From: an uncultured Spirochaetota bacterium
GTDB taxonomy: Bacteria > Spirochaetota > Spirochaetia > Treponematales > Treponemataceae
Reading direction: 5' to 3'
Assembly (NCBI GenBank): GCA_944389415.1
Contig: CALXMF010000001.1
Coordinates: 372,001-436,000 of the forward strand
DNA: 64,000 bases
The position numbers and the translations under genes are program-made. The notes beneath the pieces were generated by a model. It ran no database searches. It was given only the letters and a program-made list of their open reading frames with translations, and was not told the DNA's origin. This document shows positions 44,250 through 50,646 of this stretch, piece by piece; the first letter of the stretch is position 1, and each line of letters starts with the position of its first letter.

Positions 44250-45164
44250 ATGAATAACAGCACCTTCAAATGTCACTTCTGTTCCGTATGCAACGGGCGT
44301 AAGTGCATCTCGGAGCTGCCCGGTATGGGCGGAGTCTACAGCAACGCAAATTTCCAGCAGAATTATGATGACTGGAGATCTCCTGAACTGCAGACTGCCG
44401 CGAAAAATGCCGCCAATAATAATAATCCGCTTTTCCCGGTAATACGTCTCGCGCCAATGACCGGCGGTGTCGAAAACGCCGGTTATCACGATGAAGTTCA
44501 ATTTTATGATGATTTAATTTCCGCCTCTTATGAGGCGGGATTTCAGCTCAGTATCGGTGACGGTACTCCCGACATTAAATTGCAGGCCGGCATCAATGCG
44601 GTGCGCGCGCAGCAGATAAAAGACAGCAGTCTGCGCGCGGCTGTCTTTATAAAACCCTATCCCGATGAAAAAATTCTCGAACGATTTGAATGGGCGTCTT
44701 CTGTCGCTTCTCATCTGGGTATCGATATTGATTCATATAATATTGTAACCATGCGAAATCTCGTTCGCCTTGAACATAAAACAGAGACGCAGCTTAAAGC
44801 GCTGCATAAACAGTGCGGCGATGCAGGCGTACCCTTTATGATAAAAGGCGTATTTACCGCCGGTGATCTTGAAATGATGTCGCAGGTAAAGCCCGACATT
44901 ATCGTTGTATCAAATCACGGCGGACGGGTAGAAAACGGGAGGGGCAGTACCGCGTCATATCTCGCAAATCATTATAAAAAGCTTCGCAATTGCTGCGGTG
45001 AACTCTGGGTAGACGGAGGTCTCCGAACATACACAGATATTCAGACCGCCGCCTGTTTTGGTGTATCTCAGGTAATGATAGGCCGCCCTGCTATTACCGC
45101 GCTGTGCCGCGGCGGGACAGCTCAGGTGCAGGAACTGTATCGTGAACTCTCCGGCAAAAAATAA
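44250..45164 (+). CDS. FMN-dependent alpha-hydroxy-acid oxidoreductase-like protein with N-terminal Cys cluster
   Basis: 304 aa. A TIM-barrel FMN enzyme of the lactate oxidase/dehydrogenase family: IKGVFTAGDL (FMN Lys), IVVSNHGGRVENG (catalytic His and the GGR turn), ELWVDGGLRTYTDIQTA and VMIGRPA (phosphate binding). The protein lacks the usual long N-terminal and loop 4 parts. It starts with KCHFCSVCNGRKC, four Cys (8, 11, 14, 19) followed by ISELPGMGG. This Cys-rich start is known in a subgroup from anaerobes and could hold a metal or Fe-S cluster. The substrate is unknown. queH overlaps its end by 23 nt. Confidence 0.8.
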   Translation: MNNSTFKCHFCSVCNGRKCISELPGMGGVYSNANFQQNYDDWRSPELQTAAKNAANNNNPLFPVIRLAPMTGGVENAGYHDEVQFYDDLISASYEAGFQLSIGDGTPDIKLQAGINAVRAQQIKDSSLRAAVFIKPYPDEKILERFEWASSVASHLGIDIDSYNIVTMRNLVRLEHKTETQLKALHKQCGDAGVPFMIKGVFTAGDLEMMSQVKPDIIVVSNHGGRVENGRGSTASYLANHYKKLRNCCGELWVDGGLRTYTDIQTAACFGVSQVMIGRPAITALCRGGTAQVQELYRELSGKK

Positions 45165-45843
45165 TTATTTTGCCGCAATGCAGCAGCAGCTTGAACGCAT
45201 AGACTGCAAGCGGAAATCCGGTATAAAACAGTCACTGCTGCTGCACGCATGCTGCGCTCCATGCAGTTCACAGGTAATTGAACTGCTCGCTTCTCATTTT
45301 TCACAGCTGCACATCCGTTACTATAACCCGAATATATATCCATACAGCGAATATACCAGGCGTCTTGAGGAACTCAGAAAATTTCTGAATGAATTCCCTC
45401 CGGCTGAGAATATCATACTCGAAGAAGCTGAATATAATCAGGAAGAATATTTTCTAGCCACAGGTACGCGCGATGACAGTACACTGCAAAATGAAGCAGA
45501 ACGGGGAGAACGGTGCCGCCGCTGTTACCGGTTCCGTATGGAAGAATCTTTCCGCTTTGCCTCGCAGCATCAGTTTGATTATATAACAACAACACTCTCT
45601 ATCAGTCCGCACAAAGACGCGCAGGCAATAAACCGCATTGGAGAAGAGCTTGAACAGCAGTTTCGTAAACAGTATCCCCAGTCAGCGCCGTCATATCTTT
45701 TTGCCGATTTCAAAAAAAAAGAAGGTTTCAAACGGTCTCTTGAAATTTCCGCCGAATACGGACTGTACCGTCAGGATTACTGCGGCTGTATATACTCAAT
45801 GCGGCGGAATAAACAGTTAACAGATAATCAGCAGAACACATAA
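45142..45843 (+). CDS. queH: Epoxyqueuosine reductase QueH
   Basis: Last step of queuosine synthesis in tRNA, the non-cobalamin alternative to QueG. 233 aa with the family's cysteines: LLLHACCAPCSSQV (CCxxC), ERCRRCYRFRME and DYCGCIYSM, which bind a 4Fe-4S cluster and a second metal. YYNPNIYPYSEYTRR and TTLSISPHKD are also typical. GTG at 45142 has AGGA 9 nt upstream; ATG at 45178 is the alternative and starts just ahead of the conserved part. No other queuosine gene is in the window. Confidence 0.93.
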   Translation: MNSPAKNNYFAAMQQQLERIDCKRKSGIKQSLLLHACCAPCSSQVIELLASHFSQLHIRYYNPNIYPYSEYTRRLEELRKFLNEFPPAENIILEEAEYNQEEYFLATGTRDDSTLQNEAERGERCRRCYRFRMEESFRFASQHQFDYITTTLSISPHKDAQAINRIGEELEQQFRKQYPQSAPSYLFADFKKKEGFKRSLEISAEYGLYRQDYCGCIYSMRRNKQLTDNQQNT

Positions 45844-45866
45844 CACTTTACAGCATCTTAACTGCT

Positions 45867-45894
45867 TTTACATCAGCGGTATTACTGCTATACT
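45867..45894 (+). promoter_or_regulatory. Leaderless promoter of argA
   Basis: TTTACA (45867-45872), 16-nt spacer, TATACT (45889-45894). The seventh base after the -10 is 45901, the A of the start ATG. Confidence 0.65.
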
Positions 45895-45900
45895 CTACCC

Positions 45901-47247
45901 ATGAATAAAAACGCCGCCGCAACAGAAGCAGTACATATCAGAAATGTATTACGGTATCTGAAACGATTCAAGAACGCGACTATCGTTATTTATATCGATG
46001 ACCGCATACTTGATTCCTCATTATATACAGACCATATCCGAGATATTTCCATGCTGCATGAGGCGGGACTAAAAACGATTATCGTTCCCGGAGCGCGCAA
46101 AAGAATTGATGAGGTTCTTACGCGCGCGCAAATTTCCTGGAACATTGTAAACGGCTGCCGCATTACCGGACCAGAGGCGATGCCGCTTATAAAAATGGCT
46201 GCCTTTGATACGTCAAACCGGATAATGACAAGTCTCGCTGGAGAGAAAAAAACAGCCGTTATCGGCAACTGGGTCCGCGCGCGCGGAAAAGGAATCATAG
46301 ACGGATTTGATTACGGAACATCAGGCGCTATTGACCGTATACAGACAGATGCCCTGCGCGCAATCATGGATGAAGGATTTATTCCTATTTTTCCCAGTAT
46401 TGGGTGGAGCCTTACCGGAAAACCCTATAATATTTCATCAGTACAGCTCGCCTCTGAAATAGCTGTTGCCCTCCATGCGCACAAACTTTTTTTCATGCTG
46501 CAGGACGCATACGCTTCTGAATCAGAGTTTACTATTCCGCCGTCATATACCCGTTCAAAAGACGGCCGTCTTGCCGCCATGAATATAGAAGAAACAAAAG
46601 AGTTTCTTACGCTCAATGGCAGCGGAGTAGAGAAGGGCGGTACTCCAAAAGACCACATTCTTAAACTATTGGAACTTGGCCTTTATGCCTGTACAAATGG
46701 TGTCGAACGTGTACATATTATAGATGGCTCGCAGGACGGTTCTCTGCCGGGAGAAATATTTTCTGATTTTGGTTTCGGCACCATGATATATAAAAACAAT
46801 TACGGCGGAATCCGCAATATGACAGCCGAAGATATTCCGGATGTACTCGCTCTTATGCGTCCGTTCACAGAACGGGGTATACTCCTGCGGCGCACAGAAG
46901 ATTCTCTTGCCGGCTGTTATCAGGATTATATAGTATACGAACTTGACGGCGGAATCCGCGCGTGCGCGGCGCTTCATCTGTACAGCGACATGCAGGCTGA
47001 AATCGCCGGCGTCGCCGTTGATGAAAACTGTTCTCATATGGGAATCGGACCAAAACTTATCACATACTTATTTGACCGCGCCAGACAGTCGGGCGCCAAA
47101 AGTATTTTTGTTCTCACCACACAAACCGCCGACTGGTTTGAGCAGCAGGGATTTGCCGAAGCGGATATACACACACTGCCAGAAAAACGCCTTGCACTCT
47201 GGTCACCGCAGCGCCGTTCCCGCCTGCTTCGCAAAAAGATACAGTGA
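45901..47247 (+). CDS. argA: Amino-acid N-acetyltransferase (N-acetylglutamate synthase)
   Basis: First step of arginine synthesis: acetyl-CoA plus glutamate. 448 aa: an amino-acid-kinase domain (residues 10-290; FKNATIVIYIDDRIL, TIIVPGARKRIDEVL, TDALRAIMDEGFIPIFPSIG, ELGLYACTNGVERVHIIDG) followed by a GNAT acetyltransferase (300-430; IRNMTAEDIPDVLALMRP, AEIAGVAVDENCSHMGIGPKL). In ArgA the kinase-like domain is not catalytic but binds arginine for feedback. The motif where kinases keep catalytic Lys/Asp is changed, as expected. There is no ribosome site, and the promoter fits a leaderless mRNA. Higher GC than the gene that follows. Confidence 0.92.
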   Translation: MNKNAAATEAVHIRNVLRYLKRFKNATIVIYIDDRILDSSLYTDHIRDISMLHEAGLKTIIVPGARKRIDEVLTRAQISWNIVNGCRITGPEAMPLIKMAAFDTSNRIMTSLAGEKKTAVIGNWVRARGKGIIDGFDYGTSGAIDRIQTDALRAIMDEGFIPIFPSIGWSLTGKPYNISSVQLASEIAVALHAHKLFFMLQDAYASESEFTIPPSYTRSKDGRLAAMNIEETKEFLTLNGSGVEKGGTPKDHILKLLELGLYACTNGVERVHIIDGSQDGSLPGEIFSDFGFGTMIYKNNYGGIRNMTAEDIPDVLALMRPFTERGILLRRTEDSLAGCYQDYIVYELDGGIRACAALHLYSDMQAEIAGVAVDENCSHMGIGPKLITYLFDRARQSGAKSIFVLTTQTADWFEQQGFAEADIHTLPEKRLALWSPQRRSRLLRKKIQ

Positions 47248-47260
47248 TAAGATTTTCTCG

Positions 47261-47318
47261 CTACCGTATCTCATCTAAAAGACACCGCGCCATTTCATCA
47301 TCAGCATACAGCTTGAGA
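47261..47318 (-). pseudogene. Relic of the 3' end of a TPR gene
   Basis: 54 bp (47265-47318) repeat the 3' end of the intact TPR gene (47981-48034) with only three or four changes. On the minus strand it reads LKLYADDEMARCLLDEIR and a stop, against LKLDADDEMARYLLDEIR in the intact gene. Similarity stops at 47319. It lies just before the NimA-like gene, so that gene is bracketed by the two copies. Confidence 0.75.
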
Positions 47319-47322
47319 TTCC

Positions 47323-47350
47323 CCATCTGAAAATGTATCATTTCAGATGG
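47323..47350. repeat. Inverted repeat next to the TPR relic
   Basis: CCATCTGAAA (47323-47332) and TTTCAGATGG (47341-47350), a perfect 10-bp stem around 8 nt. It begins 4 bp after the relic's similarity ends, and upstream of the NimA-like promoter region (TATACT at 47376-47381). It could be a terminator-like structure, operator or scar. Confidence 0.5.
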
Positions 47351-47408
47351 ATCAACGCTGTTTATACTTTTATGTTATACTATTTTACAGTATATGGGGG
47401 AAAATATT

Positions 47409-47879
47409 ATGAGACGTACAGACAGAGAAATAACGGATAAAAAGCTAATAGCAGAAATTATATCAAAATGTCATTGCTGCAGGTTAGCATTCTGCGATAA
47501 TGATGTACCATACATCGTCCCAATGAACTTTGGCTTTGAATACAATATAAATCAATTTGTATTTTATTTTCATAGCGCACCTGAAGGAAGAAAAATAGAA
47601 CTTATTAAAACTGGTAAAACAGTTGGATTTGAATTAGACACAAATTATGAGTTACATAAAGCTGATAATCCATGTGCGTATTCTGCAAGTTTTCAAAGTA
47701 TCATTGGAACTGGAAATATATCATTCTTAACAAATAACGAAGATAAAGTATATGCGTTATCACAAATTATGTTTCATAATACTGGAAAAAAAGAGTGGCA
47801 ATTTGCAACAAAAATGCTTGATACGGTAACTGTATTTAAACTCAATGTAAAAGAAATGAGCTGTAAATCACATAAGTAA
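47409..47879 (+). CDS. Pyridoxamine 5'-phosphate oxidase-family flavoprotein, NimA-like
   Basis: 156 aa. The split-barrel FMN-binding fold of the NimA/PNPOx-like family is suggested by MRRTDREITDKKLIAEII at the start, then CRLAFCDNDVPYIVPMNFGFEY, FYFHSAPEGRKIELIK and VGFELD. Members bind flavin and some reduce nitroimidazoles. ATG at 47409 has GGGGGA 7 nt upstream; the in-frame ATG at 47394 is inside that site. The gene is clearly more AT-rich than argA and sits between a TPR relic and the TPR gene, which suggests a horizontally acquired insert. Actual substrate unknown. Confidence 0.82.
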   Translation: MRRTDREITDKKLIAEIISKCHCCRLAFCDNDVPYIVPMNFGFEYNINQFVFYFHSAPEGRKIELIKTGKTVGFELDTNYELHKADNPCAYSASFQSIIGTGNISFLTNNEDKVYALSQIMFHNTGKKEWQFATKMLDTVTVFKLNVKEMSCKSHK

Positions 47880-47976
47880 ATGTATCACAGCTCATTAAAG
47901 AGTTTTTCTGCGTTCATTTATATGGAATATTATCTAATTAAAATAGGTATCAACTATAGCGGTATTTATTTTTTCT

Positions 47977-49062
47977 TTATCGTATCTCATCCAAAAGATA
48001 CCGCGCCATTTCATCATCAGCATCCAGCTTGAGAGCAAGGCGAATATCATTCAGCGCTTTTTCAGAATATCCAGCGGCATAGTATGATTGCGCGCGCCAG
48101 CTGTAATTATCAGCTCTGCCTGGGTCAAGCTCTATCGCCTGAGTAAAATCCTGTATTGACCGCTCATACTCGTCATTCAGATAATAGCAGCAGCCCCGCC
48201 AGTTATAATTATCCGCGTCATCAGGATTCAGCTGCATAGCGTGAGTAAAGTCCTGTATCGCCGTATCATATTCTTCTTTTTCAAAATAACAGCGGCCGCG
48301 CCAGTTGTATTTTTTAGCATCAGAAGAATCCAGTTGTATCGCTGTGGTAAAATCACGTATCGCGCTGTCATAGTCTTCTATAATATAAAAGCAATGACCA
48401 CGTAAGTTATGTTTTTCTGCGTCATCAGCGTTCAATTCTATCGCTTTATTTAAGTCCCATATTGCCCGCCCAGTATCATTTATATTCAGATAGCAGCGGC
48501 TGCGCAGGTAATAATTTTCAGCGTCAGCGGGATTTAAGCGCAGAGCGCTGCTGAAATCCTGTATTGCCCCGTCACAGTTTTTCTTAAAGTACTGGCACAG
48601 ACCGCGCCAGTGATAATATTCAGCGCTCTCAGAATTCAGCTCTATCGCCGCAGTAAAATCACGTATCGCTTTATCAAGATTTTTCTTAAAACAATAACAG
48701 CGGCCGCGAAAGTGATAATTCTCCGCGTCATCGGGATTCAGCTCTATCGCTTTAGTAAAATCAGTTATCGCTTTTTCATAATCTTCCATAAAATAATAGC
48801 AGCGGCCACGAAAATGGTAATTTTGCGCATCATCGGGACTCAGCTGTATCGCCGCTGAAAAATGCTGCGCAGCACGATCATCGTCTCCCATAAAAAAATA
48901 ACAGACACCGCACCAGTGATAGTTTTCAGCATCGCGGGGATTCAGTTGTATAGCCTGAGTAAAAGCCTCTATCGCACCGTCATAATCTTCCTGTTCAAAC
49001 AGCCTCTTTCCTTCAGCGCTCATCAACTGGGCAGTCTGTTTCTGACCGTGTTCGCATTTCAT
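47977..49062 (-). CDS. TPR-repeat protein
   Basis: 361 aa built of about ten 34-residue tetratricopeptide repeats, each on the pattern DYxxAIxDFTxAIxLNPDDAxNYHxRGxCYY. No signal peptide or other domain is present, so it is a cytoplasmic scaffold for protein binding. Repeats 2-9 are so alike that the DNA shows a 102-bp tandem pattern. Nearly every repeat has YHxRGRCY with a Cys in the same place, an unusual regular Cys ladder. AAGGA precedes the ATG. Binding partner unknown. A fragment of its 3' end occurs again at 47261-47318. Confidence 0.88.
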   Translation of the reverse strand: MKCEHGQKQTAQLMSAEGKRLFEQEDYDGAIEAFTQAIQLNPRDAENYHWCGVCYFFMGDDDRAAQHFSAAIQLSPDDAQNYHFRGRCYYFMEDYEKAITDFTKAIELNPDDAENYHFRGRCYCFKKNLDKAIRDFTAAIELNSESAEYYHWRGLCQYFKKNCDGAIQDFSSALRLNPADAENYYLRSRCYLNINDTGRAIWDLNKAIELNADDAEKHNLRGHCFYIIEDYDSAIRDFTTAIQLDSSDAKKYNWRGRCYFEKEEYDTAIQDFTHAMQLNPDDADNYNWRGCCYYLNDEYERSIQDFTQAIELDPGRADNYSWRAQSYYAAGYSEKALNDIRLALKLDADDEMARYLLDEIR

Positions 49063-49162
49063 ATATCTTTTTCCTTACCCAAAAAATACATCACTTAGAG
49101 TTTCCAGTACTCCATGATTTTATTCTAGTATGTGATTATAATTTAATAAATACTCCGTTTTC

Positions 49163-49462
49163 TGTGGATAAACGCTTTCTGAAAAATCACTTCATGCACA
49201 GCGGTAAATACTGTAAATATAACACTTTATGAATAATATACCCGCTTATTCAGTGGATAGAAAACATATATCCTGTGAATTTACAGGGACTTATACACAG
49301 GCTGTACACATTTTCAGCGATGTTTAAGTATTCTTTATGCACAATGTAAATCATTATTTTATAATGATTTAGAAAACTATTTTACATTTCTGTGTATTCT
49401 GATAAAAAGTTATTCAGAAGTTTTCCACAAGTTCTTCATTATTTTCCTTCTATTTGTGCACA
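49163..49462. other. Cluster of DnaA boxes
   Basis: Four exact matches to TTWTNCACA: TGTGGATAA at 49163-49171 (minus orientation), TTATACACA at 49291-49299, TTATGCACA at 49335-49343 and TTTTCCACA at 49421-49429. One-mismatch copies lie at 49192-49200 (TCATGCACA) and 49454-49462 (TTGTGCACA), and weaker ones at 49302 and 49251. All lie in non-coding AT-rich DNA upstream of the TPR gene and next to a tandem array and parS sites. Part of a bipartite origin, or a DnaA-titrating site. Confidence 0.75.
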
Positions 49463-49525
49463 ACGATATATGACTGTCTTTGTTTTTACCTGATTATAAA
49501 ACTAATATTGCGGCGCTCATAAAAA

Positions 49526-49789
49526 ATACACTTTCTTTATTTCAAAAACAGACTATCTTTAAAACAAAAATACACTTTCTTTATTTCAAAAACAGATTAT
49601 CTTTAAAACAAAAATACACTTTCTTTATTTCAAAAACAGATTATCTTTAAAACAAAGATACACTTTCTTTATTTCAAAAATAGACTATCTTTAAAACAAA
49701 GATACACTTTCTTTATTTCAAAAATAAACTATTTTCAAAATAAAGATACACTTTTTTTAATTCAAAAAATAAACTGTATTAAAAAAGAA
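49526..49789. repeat. Six 44-bp AT-rich direct repeats
   Basis: Units start at 49526, 49570, 49614, 49658, 49702 and 49746, exactly 44 bp apart. Units 1-4 are nearly identical, unit 5 changes in its second half and unit 6 is diverged. Each unit begins ATACACTTTCTTTATTTC and is about 20 % G+C. Its two 22-bp halves share about 14 of 22 positions (TCTTTA then CAAA), so the array is at base a 22-bp repeat. There are no unique spacers, so it is not CRISPR. A helically phased, easily melted array beside DnaA boxes suggests a DNA-unwinding or protein-binding element. Confidence 0.92.
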
Positions 49790-49886
49790 TTTACATTACA
49801 ATCGAAAAGTGGATACAGTAAACGATAAATTATCTTTTTATTGACTGCTGTATATATGTTATCAGTCTGATTTTATATACAAAATA

Positions 49887-49902
49887 TGTTTCACGTGAAA
49901 CA
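49887..49902. promoter_or_regulatory. parS site 1
   Basis: TGTTTCACGTGAAACA, a perfect 16-bp palindrome, matches the chromosomal parS consensus bound by ParB/Spo0J. ParB loads here and spreads to organise and segregate the origin. No parA-parB pair is in the window. Confidence 0.93.
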
Positions 49903-49935
49903 CAAAAAAGTAAAACAGTATTTGTACACTTAATA

Positions 49936-49951
49936 TGTTTCACGTGAAACA
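49936..49951. promoter_or_regulatory. parS site 2
   Basis: A second identical 16-bp parS palindrome, 49 bp from the first. An ATG in it opens a frame reading MFHVKH, a well-known parS artefact, not the start of the following gene. Confidence 0.93.
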
Positions 49952-50006
49952 TGTCCAGTTTTTTTCGTATACCCAGCAACTCATTTTACGGATCGGAGAA
50001 ATAATT

Positions 50007-50474
50007 TTGAATTTTTATCTTACTATTACCCAGGAAACAATACTGCCATCCACAGTTATTTATATGAGAAGAACAGGTAAATACGGAGCTGAAAATTATA
50101 CACTAATGGATACCTTTAAAAAGTGGCTGAAAGAAAATAACTTATATAATGAAGATACAATCATATATGCTATACCTATGGATAATCCTGAAAAAGTAGA
50201 AGCTTGTCACTGCCGTTATGATGTTTGTATCAATCAGCCTCCTAACTCACATTTTGTATCTAATCAAGTCAGATACAGAGAACTGGAAAGCGGGCGATAT
50301 CTGATTTTTTTAATACCGCATACAGCAGATGCTGTTCAGACAGCATGGAAAATGTGCTTTGGTGAATTAAACAAATTAGGATATTTACTGGATACAAATA
50401 GGCATATAATGGAACGTTACAAGAAAAAACTTGTAAATGAGCATCTTTGTGAATTATGTATACCTATCTTATAA
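50007..50474 (+). CDS. GyrI-like (SbmC) small-molecule-binding/gyrase-modulating protein
   Basis: 155 aa, the length of SbmC. The pattern MNFYLTITQETILPSTVIYM, then RRTGKYGAEN, LMDTFKKWLKENNL, NPEKVEACHCRYDVCI and LESGRYLIFLIPHTADAV fits the GyrI-like/AraC effector-binding domain. Members bind small molecules or modulate DNA gyrase. TTG at 50007 is chosen because GGAG (49995-49998) is 8 nt upstream and the domain starts there; the longer frame from 49935 would begin inside parS. It is convergent with gyrA, so a role in protecting or tuning gyrase is attractive but inferred. Confidence 0.78.
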   Translation: MNFYLTITQETILPSTVIYMRRTGKYGAENYTLMDTFKKWLKENNLYNEDTIIYAIPMDNPEKVEACHCRYDVCINQPPNSHFVSNQVRYRELESGRYLIFLIPHTADAVQTAWKMCFGELNKLGYLLDTNRHIMERYKKKLVNEHLCELCIPIL

Positions 50475-50559
50475 ATTTTTATTTTCTTTCTATACAATTA
50501 AAACACTGGCTCTGATTTTAAGACTATTATTTTATTTTTCTCAATCAATAGAATTAAAA

Positions 50560-50590
50560 AGGGGATAGAAGATCTAGTATTCTATCCCCT
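50560..50590 (-). terminator. Intrinsic terminator downstream of gyrA
   Basis: AGGGGATAGAA (50560-50570) and TTCTATCCCCT (50580-50590) form a perfect 11-bp stem with a 9-nt loop. On the minus strand TTTTTAATTC follows. It lies 57 nt past the gyrA stop and also shields against the convergent GyrI-like gene. A small extra stem GCTGCC/GGCAGC lies at 50621-50638. Confidence 0.88.
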
Positions 50591-50646
50591 GTGTATCTGT
50601 TCGTCTTCAGTTAATGTTCTGCTGCCGGTTAAGGCAGCCTATTCTG

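Noticed and set aside
49526-49789. CRISPR array
   Set aside because: The repeats are contiguous with no unique spacers and no cas gene is present.
49935-50006. N-terminal extension MFHVKH of the GyrI-like gene
   Set aside because: These codons are the parS palindrome and its flank; a ribosome site and TTG at 50007 fit the domain start.
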